Below, piece by piece: positions 13,401-23,797 of a DNA stretch of 64,000 nt. Made by a program: the position numbers and the translations under genes. The notes beneath the pieces were generated by a model. That model was not told where the DNA came from. It made no database searches and saw only the letters and a list, made by a program, of their open reading frames with translations. The first letter of the stretch is position 1. Each line of letters starts with the position of its first letter. Location: NCBI RefSeq assembly GCF_900747795.2, contig NC_041404.2, positions 86,083,018 to 86,147,017 of the forward strand. The letters are read 5' to 3'. Origin of the DNA: Erpetoichthys calabaricus (taxonomy: Eukaryota > Chordata > Cladistia > Polypteriformes > Polypteridae).

Positions 13401-16400
13401 AGCTAACTTTTATTCTGTGATCGCTTCTTCTAATACTCAGTCTCCCTTGGATTAATCCTCCTTTCTATGTTTTTGGTATTGGAAAACCACACTTTTTGAT
13501 ATGGTCAGGATATGACTCCTTACTTTCTGGCAAGTAAACACTATACCACTTGGGTTCTTTTTGCTTTTTTGTCACACAACACAATTCTGCAGTTTGTAAT
13601 CCTGCCTAAAACTGAAATACTACCCAAATGTTTTGTTACACAGTTTATTCTTGTTAGAGCTGTTTGTATGTTTAAGAAGGATTTCTGCTTTAGAGATAAC
13701 CACTAAGATCAGTTTTGGTCAATAAGTGTGTGTGACAGAATACATGTATTAAGTGTATTATTGTATTATGTGTATGTTGTATATTATTGTGTGTATTATG
13801 TAAATGTTTATTGTGTGTGTGTGGCAGAATACATTATGTCTATTATGATAGAATGCAATATGTGTGTATGTAAAGGTTTGTATGTCCTATTCTGTATGTA
13901 TGTATGTATGTATGTATGTATGTATGTATGTATGTATGTATGTATGTATGTATGTATGTATGTATGTATGTATGTACTAAAAGGAATGAGAGCCTTTCTG
14001 GAATCTGTGCACACCTAGAATGATGCAAAGGAGTCACAATTAAAAATTCTGAATTCAATAAACGCACAAGGAGGATCATCACAGGGAGAATACAAAGTGC
14101 AAAAGAAAATACAAAACAAAAACCCTATGTACACGGGCAATTTACTAAGTAGGCCTGCACTCCTGTCTGCTCCAATCTCTTTACTTGAGCTCTGGGTCAC
14201 AGGGGGCTAGATTCTATATTGGAAATATTGTACACATGGCCTAACTAGCCCAAGACAAGACACCAGGGTGCTCTCATACACACAACCCTGCACAAGGTCA
14301 CCAATCAGCTGGACTGACATATCTTTGAGGGTGTAGGAGAAAAAAACAGATTATCCAAAGAAAAATACACACACACACACATATACAGGGATCTGCTGCC
14401 CTTCATTCGCTTGTCCAGCCCACAAATAGTACACAAGGCACACTCCTCCCATCTTTCTTTTTCTCAACCATGGTTTCTTCTTGTTAATGATCCTTAAACC
14501 CAACTGCTGCCTCAAATGTGCTTCTAGCATGAGACAAATTGTTTGCCTAAAAGACCACAAGGCTAGTGGGCCCCCATTCTCCTTACATCCCATACATGAC
14601 AGGGTCTTTTAACTCCTCCTCACTTACAATACAATACAATACAATACAATTTATTTTTGTATAGCCCAAAATCACACAAGATGTGCCACAATGGGCTTTA
14701 GCCTGAAGAGGCATCTCTTATAGTAGCAGGCAGACCATTCCACAGTTTAGGGGCCCTGTAACTAAAAGCTCGACCTCCCAATGTTATTTTATTAATTCTT
14801 GGAATCATAAGCAGACCGGCATCTTGAGATCTTAATGTGCGCTCTGTTTTGTAAGTCATGATATGTTCAGACAAGTAAGCCGGACCTTGGCCATTTAATG
14901 CTTTATATCTTAAAAGGAGGATTTTGAAATCTGCCCTAAACTTAACTGGGAGCAAGTGTAAGGATTTAAGAACTGGAATACTGTGTTCGTATTTTCTTGT
15001 TCTTGTAATAATTCTTGCAGCAGCATTTTGGATTAAGTGGAGGCTGTATAAAGAACAATTTGAACATCCAGTGAACATTGCATTGCAGTAGTCAATCCTA
15101 CTAGAAATAAATGCATTTCAGAATCCTGCTTATTTATAAAAATGCCTTAATTTCCCAACATTTTTAAGATGGAAGAAGCATGATTTGGACAACTTTGTAA
15201 TGTGTGCTTTAAATGACATGCTGGAGTCAAAGATAATTCCTAGATTTGCGGGCTGATTCAGTAAAATTAATGTTGATCCCAACTGAGCTAAATGATGACA
15301 AAATATTGTTGTGATCAGCATCATTCCCTTCAATAATTAACATCTCTGTTTTATCAGTGTTTAAAGATAGGTAGTTCTCATCCATCCACTCCTTTAATTC
15401 ACTAACACAACTAATTAAAGACATCATCGGAGAAACTTCATTTGATCTAAATGAAAGGTATAACTGGGTATCATCTGCACATGAGTGAAAATTAACGTTA
15501 TGTTTCCTAATGATAGATCCAAGTGGAAGCATGTCAATTGAAAACAGTAAAGGTCCCAGTACTGAGCCCTGCGGGATACAATATCTCACTTCTGTGTATA
15601 ATGATGAAGTACTGTCAGCAGATTTCTGTACATATTGGAATCGATTTGATAAATAAGAACTAAACCAAGCGAGCACAGTGCCTGTAAGGCCAACATCATT
15701 TTCTAGCCTGTGCAATAAAATAGAATGGTCAATGGTGTCAAATGCTGCACTTAAGTCTAACAACATAATTACAGTGGATTTTCCTTCATCAGAGGATATC
15801 AGAATGTTGTTTACAACCAGACTAGAATTTCTCAAATAAATTGTCATGCGTAAGGTGTGACTGAAGCTGATTGGCGACTACTTTTTCTAGTATTTAAGAG
15901 AAAAAGGGTAAATTTGAAATAGGTCTATAATTATTAAGTATGTGTGGGTCTAGGTCTGCTTTTTAAGTAATGGTTTAATGACTGACACTTTTAGTGCATC
16001 AGGTACACTGCCATGCGATAATGAACTTTTGATAATGTTAAGAATAGGTGCTGCAAGAACATCCATTGCACTTTTTACTAGTTTTGTTGGCACTGGATCT
16101 AGCGAACAAGTAGTGGGTTTCATTTTAGAAATTAAAGTAAGACTTCTGCGGTGGGCTGGTGTCCTGCCCAGGGTTTGTCTCCTGCCTTGCACCCTGTGTT
16201 GGCTGGGATTGGCTCCAGCAGACCCCCGTGCCCGTGTAGTTAGGATATAGCGGGTTGGATAATGGATGGATGGATGGAAGTTAAAACTTCCTGCTCAGTT
16301 ACAGGATTAAAATTACTAAAGTGAATGCAATCTGCTAAGCTAGTATGCAGCTTGTACTGTTGATGCTGAGATCTGGGATCTTATATTTTTAATTTTCTCA

Positions 16401-19400
16401 TTGAAGAAGTTCATAAAGTCTGTACTGCTAATATCTGTTGGTATTTTGCACTGTAGATCTGAATTCTAATTTGTTAATTTAGCCACTGTTCTAATCAGTA
16501 CCCGAGGATTTCTATTATTGCTATCTATTATTGTAGAATAGTATTCTGAGCGAGCTTTAAAGAGAGCTTTTTTATACTTTTTAACACTCTCTGTCCATGC
16601 AATTTGAAAGACATGTAGCTTTGTTGTTCTCCATCTGCGCTCCAGTTTTCCACACTCTAATTTAAGAGTTTGAGTGTTTTCATTAAACCAGGGAGAGTGT
16701 CTATGCATGTGCTTTGATCACTTTTGTTTTAAGGGGAGCCACTGCATCCAGAGCATCTCTCAAGGTCCATGTGACGAGTTGTTTTCTTTCTCTCTTTAGA
16801 AGGTTTTATTGGTGGACTTTACCCTATGCCACGGTGTCCTGGTTGTGCAACATCTTGCCAGCTGGACAACCCCTCACAGTGCATAATATCCTCATATGTT
16901 GTCTTCTACGTAAGTATCTCAGAATAACCAACTCCATTGCTCTCTTTGTGGCAGTATGATTCACCAGCTGAAGCCGGCCTTGAGGAGGACTGCAGCTCCG
17001 GGAGCCAGTTTGATTGTTGAGATGGCCAGGTAAGAGCCTTTAGAAATGGACAGAAAATCCGTATCAGTATCACTTTACTGCTAGCATGTGAAACATACCA
17101 GACTTGACTTTGGTTAAGTGCAAACATGAAATACAAAACATTACCAACACAAGACAATACAATTTGAACCAACCATTAACCTAACACTGTGCAAACTACT
17201 ATACAAATACAACAATTGCTTGAACAAAACACTTACAAACTTCAATAGTTAACCCAAATAAATAGAAAAACTATACAAAATAACACAGATAGCAACTAGT
17301 ACAACTTGAGTAAGTATGAAGTATTTATACGTAGACAAACAGTTACCAGTTATACATTACAAAAACAGGAGTAACCCTATGTAAGTTTATTTAAGATCTG
17401 AATAATCTGAGAAAAGAAGCTGCAGAGATGGCATGTAGTTTGGGTCGCAATGGACCTGTACTTCCTCTGTGATGGCAATTTAATGAACAGATGGGTGCTG
17501 GGGTGGGTGGAGTTAAAAAAAAAAATCAAAGTTTTTTTTTTTTTTTTTTTGCTATGACCTCAAGGTTTTTTTGTGAACAGTTCACCTCTCATATGGCTTA
17601 ACAAACACTTGTGCTTTTATCATAGTATTTCAACTTACCCTCTAACGGGCAAAATTCTCTTATTTCATATTGTGACTTTAGTAACCATAACCGAGCTGCA
17701 GCTTTGGTTTCATTTATCTGGTCAATGCATTTCTTTTCACAGGCTGACGCTTATAGATGAACTCCTTCAAATGATGCATGTTAACAAAGTTTATCTAATG
17801 GCCGTGTATGTAGTCATTGTAGCACTGCCATGTGTACAGAGAACAGTCAGATTCCAGCCAGCATGTGCAACTCTCTGGCGCCATGATACGCAACAATGAA
17901 TCAGAACATCATTTTATTTAATAGATTAGCTTACCACTTGCTCAGTTCTGTTCCCAGTTCATTTCTTTTGTTTTTTTTTTCTTGCAGTTTGCGAATTTAT
18001 TATTTTCCATACAATGTTTCATGTTTCCATTTAGGTTTTTATATTTTCACATGAAACCTGTGTTTTAGTGTTTTCAAATCATATAGACTTTTTCATCAGC
18101 AGTTGACTTACAGGACAATAAAAACAGGAAAACTGCAGCACTTTCTAATAATAATTAATCACATTTATATAGTTCCCACTACTTAAAGTGCTTTACATAG
18201 ACAGAGTTGAACCACTTTAATCACCACCGATGTGAAACTCTCGTCTGGATGATGAGACAGCAGTCATTAGTGTGCCAGTACACTGGACACACATCAACTA
18301 TTAGGTGGTGAAGGGGAGATAAAGACAGACAATTGGGGACAAGGAATGATTAGGGGAACAGAATGACTGGTGGGCAATTTGGCCTAGACTTTGGGATAAA
18401 TCCTACTCCTTTCAAACGATGCCCAGGGATCTTTTATGACCACCGTGCATCAGGACCTCAATTTTACGTCTCATCCAAAGGACAGTACCATTTTTACAGC
18501 CCAGTGTCCCTGACCCTGCAGTGCGGAATTTTGATTCACACACAGATCAAGGGGTAAGAACTCCCAATGGCCTCACCAACAGCTCTTCAAGAATCAACCC
18601 AAGCTTTCTCTAGATGGTCTCCTATCCAAGTACTGGCTGGGCCCAAACATGCTTAGTTTCAGGCGGATGACCTGTTCAGAAGCACAGGTACTATGGCTGC
18701 TGTTCTAGGAATGTGCTGTCAGTTGAAGTGGGATGAAGGAGCAGTGATGCCGTAGATCAGTCTGCATTGAGAAGATGAGCATTTCCAAAAGGGTAGTCCA
18801 TGGTGTAGTGACCAATGTGTGTTTACTGACATTGTTCAGCATGGAAAAGCTTGTGATCAGGCTGGGATGGAGAAAAGGAGACACTTGTCAACAATATCAG
18901 GATAGCGGGGATAAATTTCCACCCGTTTTTGGAACCTGATGCCATCCGATGCAAGAGGAGAATGAACCTTTGACATGCAGTAGTCTACTACTTCATGCAT
19001 ACACTTGCACTTAAGCTAGCAGATTTAGAGTCGCTAGCCAACTGCAGTGATTTTAACCAGTGTGTCACCTTGCCACCCAGGAATAAAATACCTCTGCAAA
19101 TTTACAAACTTCCTAGCAACAGTTCTCCAATTTAAAATGGAAAATGCTGTTGGAAAACAAATAATGTGGTTGTCGAATTAGCTGTTGGGTGCTGTGGCAT
19201 TTACACAATAAAAGTCATGACAGACTACTTTTATTAAATCCAGTGGTAAGGAGTAAAGCAACATTACAAAATAAAGTCAGTCATGGCCACGATCATGACA
19301 TCAATTGATGGATCGACTTTCATGTTTAAAGGAATTTGCTAAATTTATAGTCAAGAAATCAGAAACAGAATTTTCTAAATAGAAGAGCACCCTAAAACAA

Positions 19401-22400
19401 ACTTTTCTATTATTTAAAGAAGTTTAAACTCTGTGTTACATAAAATGTCATCTTATATAACATGTCTGCCATGAAGTCATGAGTCACAAAGTTGAGCAGT
19501 CTTTTTTCAAGACCTGAGACCTCATGTATAAACAGTGCGTACATATAAAATGTTGTGTACGCCCGTTTCCACAATCACTTCGAGATGTATAAAAACTAAA
19601 CTTGGCTTAAAACCACACACATTTTCACAGTACCCTTCCCTCTTGTGTATGTAAGTTTGTGCTCGGTTTTGCAAACTGGTGGCACCTAGCATCAAAACAG
19701 TGCTACTGTTTCTGTGGTCTGCTTTTCTTTTTTAGACTCACTTCTATGATGCAGGTTTTATCAAATACACTGAAATTAATTGGATATTGTTTACAAATTT
19801 TATTCACTTGATTGCAATCATTCTGTAACAATATAATGGTTACATTATACAAACCATTCCAATTGCCATGGCTGCTTTAGTGTTGTTAGAAGACAATGCA
19901 AATGGAAGATTTAAAAGAGAGCATATATCTATAGATAATGATGACTGGCTTCTAAGTTGATTTTGATTTCCAGGAGCTATCCTCTTGGAGCTGTGTGCTG
20001 AACACAAAGGCAGACTTTGAGGAATTGAGATCTACAGTACCTGCTCCTTTGCAAGTTCTGTCCACTCTCTGGTTTTTATCCACAGGAGCTTTTCAATGTG
20101 AACTTGCTGACTGCTCGGGTATTTTTCAGTCCTCACTTGAGTCACGCCATGCCAGCTGTATAGAATGGTATTATCCTCTTGTCATTCAGATCTATAAGAT
20201 TGTCCTTATACTGTGGTTGAACTGGGAAACATCAAAGAGCAATATGCAGCAACATCTGGTTTTCTAAATGTAATCGGAGCAGTCAACTGCACGCACATTG
20301 CTATTGCAAATGCGCCAGACAAGTTACATCAGCCAGGGATGAATCGCCAAAAGAATGAGTTTGCATTACATCATACAGTATATAGCAGGAGTGCCTATAA
20401 AAACAGCAGCTCCACACAGTTGCAGGTGCTTTTTCCAACTAGTGTGGCAAAAGGCAAGCAGTTCTTTTAAAGATAAAGAACAGAGATTCGATCCGTTGTG
20501 GCACTCGGTGCTGATTTACACTATAAAGACACCTTCAGAGAATGAATTTGCTTACGTAAATAGAAAGCATTTCCACTCTATTAATGTGCTGCTGTATAGT
20601 GCACAGAACATGTGTTGCATTGTGCAAGCATGTAACGTGCTCCATATGTAATGTGGCACACAATCGTGGCTTGCCCGTACCTGAAGTGACACTGTATGAT
20701 GACCCTGACCCACCAAATGATCAGTCAAATTGGACAGTGTTACAACTTTGAATGTAATTAACAGAAAGTAAAAACAGGTGATCAGATGCAGCATTTATAT
20801 TTATTTCCACTTTTGTCCTTACGCCATGTTTTAGTGTGAATTCTACACATAACGTTATACATGAGACCCCAGAACTTTAACCAGAATTTAATGTCAAAAA
20901 AAAGAGATTTAAAGCAAACACTTTCCCCAGTTATATTTTTGATTTTATATGTGAGTAACAATAAAAAGGCCTTAATGTTGGGATGTTTCTCTATACGTAC
21001 TAATGACAATATCATGATATTATTTGTCAAGACAGACAACAATCGTGTCACTGGCACATCTTATTCAAGGCCTTAAGAGTCACGCGGATTAAAGTAAATG
21101 ACTACTACAGAGTCTTAGCTTTAAAATGAATGGCAAAAATCTGAAAAAAATTATGGGCTTACTGTCAATAATTATGAGAGACACAGTAATCTGTATCAAT
21201 GTTTTTATATCTAATTAGCCATAGCTGCAGAGATGACAACTAACTAACACAAATCAGGGTTTGAAAAGTCAACTGTATGCCCTATTGTAAACACCAACAA
21301 AAGCAGGAATATCAATACTGCATAGGCCATTCAAATGCTTGGTTTTCATAATTGTAGTTTTCTGGATTTCTTTGCAGCAAAGTTCTTGATTGGATCACTA
21401 AAGTCCAGTTTCCAAACCAGATCACTCTCAATAGACATCAGAGTCAACTGATTTAGTCTTTCCTGTTCTCTTGTGGATCTGAGCCTATTCTTCACTAGTC
21501 TGAGCTTGGAGATTGAAAATGTGACAGTCAATGACTGGTAAAGCCTAAAAGCAAAACCTACACTTGGGAAGATAATAATTAATTACATTTACAGTATATC
21601 ATGCTTTTTAAGGTACTGAAAGCACTTTACACAGTGAGTGGGGAGCAATTTCAACCACCACTAATGTGCAGTGTCCATCTGGACAATGCAGCAGCAACCA
21701 TTTTGTGCAAGTATGCTCACCACACATTAGCTGTTAGGCGATGAAGGGGTGAGATATAGTTAACCAATCGAAGACGGGGGATGATTTGGGGACCGGAATG
21801 ACCAGGCCATGGTGGACAATTTAGCCAGGACATCTGGATGCACCCTACTCCTTATGAAGGATGCCCAGTGTCCACAGAGAGTCAGGACCTCAGTTTTTAC
21901 ATCTCATCCAAAGGACAGCACCATTTTTACAGCCCAGTGTCCCCATTACTGCACTAGGGCATTGGGATCCACACACGGACCACAGGGTAAGGACCCTCGG
22001 CTGGCCTCACCAACATCTCTTCCAGCAGCAACCCATGATTTTCCTAGATGATCTCCCATCCAAGTACTGTGCATGTGGTATGTCGTGCAATTTTTTTTTT
22101 AACAAATTACAAAAGCTACAGACTAGATGACATGGCTTTAGTGCTTATGAATTCTCTGAACTGGACAATCCGCTAAGCACTGCATCACCGAGCCTTAAAC
22201 AATAAAAGACACAGACGGAACAATAACCACAAACAAAATACAAGAAATGGCCACAAGCAAGCAATAAGTGGAAAAAATATATACAAATAAAAATCAGACA
22301 GCAGCTGCAAACAACTGTGGATAAACAAAACCCCAATAGCGCAGAACAATACTCCTCTACCCGTCTTTGTGTGTCTCCCAAGCTCTAGTCACTACTACCA

Positions 22401-23711
22401 GCCTTGAAGCCAGTGTTATTTTTATGATCAGCAGTCTTTGTTAATTTCTTGTAGCTTCTCCTAGATTAAGTTCAAAAGCTCTATTTAGACACATAGTTAA
22501 TGAAAATCTAAGGAATATAAAGAAACAGTTGTTTCATTTTATGGTGAAGCAAAATGGTAGAAAATGGTGTTGCAGCAATACAGTCAATATGTTTGTTTCT
22601 TGTCTTGTTTCATCTGCCGTTACCCTGGTGATTTATCCCAGAACCAATCAAGAATGTACACTGCATGTCATGCTTGTCTTGCAAAGTATCATGGGGTGCT
22701 GGGACAAAAAAGTTTGCCTAAGCAGGCATTACAATGAATTTTCAGGAAATAATTCTGTGAACACCTCTTCCAGAAAACCCAGCAAATTCAATGCGACAAA
22801 CGTCGAGGCCCTGGGGTACTGCCCCTATAAGCCCTTGTCAAAATCCGGGCATGAGAGCAACTAAGAAATTCATTGTACTCTATACACGTGATAGTGCTAT
22901 GACTATTGTCATTGCATTAGTGTTGGTGATTTACGTGTCTTTAATTTATAATTATTATTGTGTTTTGGAGCACAATTCAACTGTTTTTGAATTTTAGTTA
23001 TAGCTAAGCTTCATTTAGATGTGAGAACCCCAAACTGATTCTGCATACAGAAATTTTGCCAGCAAAAACAATTCACATGAATTCGAAAATAACCTTGTTA
23101 CCCAATTTCACTGAATTATAAAAATGGCATGACATCTTACATCATTGTCTTATATAAAATAAGAAAAGCAATATTTAGCTCAGTTAGATGTCACATTCTG
23201 TGGTTGTTTTGTATTCGGAGCGATGTGCTATTTCCCCAAATATGTTATCTTTCCTCTTCATTTTCACAATGAAAGACAGAATCTTTTCAGTTGCTTTTTT
23301 TTTTTTTAATAATTGAGCAGGTCAGTGGACCGTATCCTTGCATCTCATCCAACACCTCCAACTGGACATGCTATCAAAACAAGTGGAAGGGCACTAAAAG
23401 TGAAGTGCGTATTATGTGGTATGTTTTAGCAGCAGTAGTGGAAATTCATCAATAGCCTCAGAAGGGCATGAAGATGCAGCAACCCCAACTGAAATGGGTG
23501 ACATTTATGGAATCCGGTGGTGACCTCGATTATCTGTATGTAATTTTCTAACACCAGTCTTCTACCCTCACCCCACAGGTATATACTGGACGTGCACAAA
23601 GACCAGGCCGCTGGATTGGTGTCCCGGGTGACTGAACTTGCTAAAGAAGCAGGATTTACCCCAACCTTACATAATGAAACTATTGCCTGCTTTGAGCTCA
23701 GTGAACCATGA
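7346..23711 (+). CDS. dnaaf3: dnaaf3, 3' part of gene (six coding exons, 241 codons plus stop)
   Basis: Dynein axonemal assembly factor 3 acts in the cytoplasm of ciliated cells, helping preassemble inner and outer dynein arms before import into cilia. Joined exons 7346-7468, 7753-7875, 9100-9256, 10683-10797, 16955-17029 and 23579-23711 keep one frame across every junction (phases 0, 0, 1, 2, 2) and give 726 nt. Recognisable family blocks are [14 protein letters not shown], then [14 protein letters not shown] with a following FGIE, then IHFLPLN, and a C-terminal [19 protein letters not shown]. An acidic low-complexity linker lies in the third exon. The N-terminal half, including the methyltransferase-like fold, is missing, and no exon for it was recognised in 1-7345, so it probably lies upstream. 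The protein stops soon after the last conserved block, whereas the human protein has a long tail (from memory). The introns are full of transposons. Identification is from remembered similarity to human DNAAF3. Confidence 0.93.
7753..7875 (+). CDS. dnaaf3: dnaaf3 exon B (RGYWGDI exon)
   Basis: This exon has 41 codons, phase 0 at both ends, with acceptor TTTTTCCTACAG and donor CCAAG|GTAGG. It holds the most diagnostic block of the family, [14 protein letters not shown], followed by [10 protein letters not shown] and TANG. The intron before it is only 284 bp. Confidence 0.94.
9100..9256 (+). CDS. dnaaf3: dnaaf3 exon C (acidic linker exon)
   Basis: The exon is 157 nt, phase 0 to phase 1, with acceptor GCTATTTCAG and donor CATT|GTAAG. 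It begins [19 protein letters not shown], matching the human TAGEITQHNVTELLRDV region. It then runs into a poorly conserved, Glu/Gly/Ala-rich stretch that is probably a disordered linker. Confidence 0.88.
9283..9902. mobile_element. Foldback MITE in a dnaaf3 intron
   Basis: Outer arms GAATACTCCAC (9288) and GTGGAGTA (9892) are inverted. Inside them, TTTTTTGCTAAAATATTG and TTAAATAGATACTT near 9485-9520 are inverted against AAGTATCTATTTAACAAT and ATTTTAGCAAAAAA near 9610-9642. The whole element could fold into a long hairpin. It has no coding capacity and lies 30 bp past the donor of dnaaf3 exon C. Confidence 0.7.
9930..10480. repeat. Probable nonautonomous repeat, unclassified
   Basis: The stretch starts AAAAGGGTAAGTGTCTGCGT and carries repeated GCATTTTATTACTACATGCA-like motifs. 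I recall similar sequence as dispersed in fish genomes but cannot assign a family. Confidence 0.3.
10683..10797 (+). CDS. dnaaf3: dnaaf3 exon D (IHFLPLN exon)
   Basis: The exon is 115 nt, phase 1 to phase 2. Two acceptors are possible: TTTAATAG at 10682 and CACTGCAG 14 bases later. Only the first keeps the frame from exon C, so it was chosen. It encodes [17 protein letters not shown] and [10 protein letters not shown], matching human VHFLPLN and LLYVAC. The donor is TGCAG|GTATG. A poly-T run lies just upstream of the acceptor. Confidence 0.9.
10798..11370. other. Intron sequence, nothing recognised
   Basis: A motif GTTGTGCCAGGGCTTGG occurs twice, near 10837 and 11120, suggesting a diverged duplication. 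No exon or element was identified. Confidence 0.3.
11371..11413. repeat. (GT)n microsatellite
   Basis: Interrupted GT dinucleotide run. Confidence 0.95.
11624..11848. mobile_element. hAT-like MITE
   Basis: The ends CAGCGGTTCACAAA and TTGAAAAACGCTG are inverted repeats of the hAT CAGnGnTTC type. The flanks gcttacag and gcttataa look like a decayed 8-bp target duplication. It is noncoding. Confidence 0.65.
12120..12965. mobile_element. MITE-like inverted-repeat element
   Basis: The left end carries GTAATGCATTAAAAGTGAAG and ACTTTTTAAAGTAAC; the right end carries TTTTAAAAGTAACATTCC preceded by a TGATGCAGTTAAACTA segment. Together they form a loose terminal inverted repeat of the AGTAAC type common in fish MITEs. 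The boundaries are approximate. Confidence 0.5.
12966..13890. other. Intron sequence, nothing recognised
   Basis: No exon or classifiable repeat was seen. Low-complexity GTGTATTATGT motifs lead into the microsatellite that follows. Confidence 0.3.
13893..13976. repeat. (TGTA)n microsatellite
   Basis: About 21 uninterrupted tetranucleotide units. The long Cys/Met/Tyr/Val or Tyr/Ile/His/Thr readings over it are artefacts. Confidence 0.97.
14626..16790 (-). mobile_element. L2-clade LINE, 5' truncated, with SINE insertion
   Basis: The - strand encodes, in order, [20 protein letters not shown] (16708-16466), [20 protein letters not shown] (near 16130), [19 protein letters not shown] with [14 protein letters not shown] and [11 protein letters not shown] (reverse transcriptase, 15847-15227), and [15 protein letters not shown] to [13 protein letters not shown] (15078-14698). 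The frame is broken at several points, and the YADD site reads CADD. The 3' end is an (ATTGT)n tail at 14626-14652. The upstream endonuclease is missing. It is inserted in the dnaaf3 intron, antisense to the gene. Confidence 0.93.
16147..16277 (+). mobile_element. SINE copy inserted into the L2 LINE
   Basis: The same conserved tail (GCGGTGGGCTGG, TGTTGGCTGGGATTGGCTCC, AGCGGGTTGGATAATGGATGG) interrupts the L2 reading frame. The flanks aattaaagtaagacttc and agttaaaacttc look like a decayed target duplication. The SINE is therefore younger than the LINE. Confidence 0.88.
16955..17029 (+). CDS. dnaaf3: dnaaf3 exon E (MIHQLKP exon)
   Basis: The exon is 75 nt, phase 2 at both ends, with acceptor TTTGTGGCAG and donor GCCAG|GTAAG. 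It encodes [19 protein letters not shown] then IVEMA, matching the human MVHLLIPEL...GGNLIVELARY segment. It follows directly on exon D in frame. The 5' end of an L2 LINE lies only about 165 bp upstream. Confidence 0.92.
17060..17480 (-). repeat. Possible LINE 3' fragment
   Basis: Near 17400-17470 the - strand resembles a LINE C-terminal block ([17 protein letters not shown]), followed by A-rich sequence. The assignment is weak. Confidence 0.3.
18146..18702 (-). mobile_element. 5S-rRNA-derived repeat, copy 1
   Basis: Read on the - strand, 18675-18605 contains AACTAAGCATGTTTGGGCCC and AGTACTTGGATAGGAGACC, clearly related to the 5S rRNA segment with the internal A and C boxes. A long unrelated body follows and ends near 18146 in a TAATTATTATT-like tail. 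This fits a 5S-headed SINE (SINE3 type) or related nonautonomous retroelement, but I did not match it to a named family. Confidence 0.7.
18703..19510. other. Intron sequence, nothing recognised
   Basis: No exon was found. A segment near 18900-19080 loosely resembles SINE sequence (ending AGTGATTTTAACCAGTGTGT, CACCTTGCCACCCA) but is too diverged to call. Confidence 0.25.
19516..20870 (+). mobile_element. PIF/Harbinger transposon, decayed
   Basis: The ends GAGACCTCATGTATAA and TTATACATGAGACCCC are inverted repeats. The + strand encodes [20 protein letters not shown] then GIFQSSL (near 20060-20140), [20 protein letters not shown] (20265-20330) and [18 protein letters not shown] (20540-20595). 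These match HARBI1-type transposase (…FQ…GDLSGISQSS, GVIGCIDCTHI, NRKGFHSLNVQ). The order is collinear but the frames are interrupted and the catalytic domain is incomplete. No convincing 3-bp target duplication was found. Confidence 0.85.
21572..22070 (-). mobile_element. 5S-rRNA-derived repeat, copy 2
   Basis: It is homologous to copy 1 at 18146-18702 in the same orientation: shared tail AATAATTAATTACATTTA, AAAGCACTTTACA, GGTGGACAATTTAGCC-like body and CATCTCATCCAAAGGACAG. The 5S-like head AGTACTTGGATGGGAGATC reads on the - strand at 22066-22046. Copy 2 is shorter at its 5S end. Confidence 0.7.
22700..23020 (+). repeat. Possible retroelement 3' end
   Basis: AAGAAATTCATTGTACTCTA then TACACGTGATAGTGCTATGA resembles the conserved 3' UTR end of several fish LINEs (AAATTTCATTGTA...ATAGTGACAATAAAG). 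No coding part could be assigned. Confidence 0.35.
23579..23711 (+). CDS. dnaaf3: dnaaf3 terminal coding exon with stop
   Basis: The exon is 133 nt, phase 2 in, after a CCCCACAG acceptor. It encodes [20 protein letters not shown] then [23 protein letters not shown] and TGA. This matches the human RYLVDVRQEQL...LAQAAGF region. A poly(A) signal follows 80 bp after the stop. Confidence 0.94.
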
Positions 23712-23791
23712 CTATTGCAAATATAATCCCAGTAGCTATGGACACAAAAGGAAAGTGTGAGGGGGAAGGACTGACCTTCACCTAATTCTAA

Positions 23792-23797
23792 CAATAA
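23792..23797 (+). terminator. dnaaf3: AATAAA poly(A) signal of dnaaf3
   Basis: A canonical AATAAA lies 81 bp after the dnaaf3 TGA, implying a very short 3' UTR. It is the first hexamer after the stop on this strand. Confidence 0.7.

Noticed and set aside
13728-14082. Open frames over the TGTA repeat on both strands
   Set aside because: They exist only because a tetranucleotide array lacks stops; the residues are pure repeat.
16861-16954. An extra dnaaf3 exon between exons D and E
   Set aside because: Exons D and E join in frame (phase 2) with continuous similarity, so none is needed.
18600-18690. A functional 5S rRNA gene on the - strand
   Set aside because: Only about half of 5S is present, diverged and fused to repeat sequence found twice in the window.
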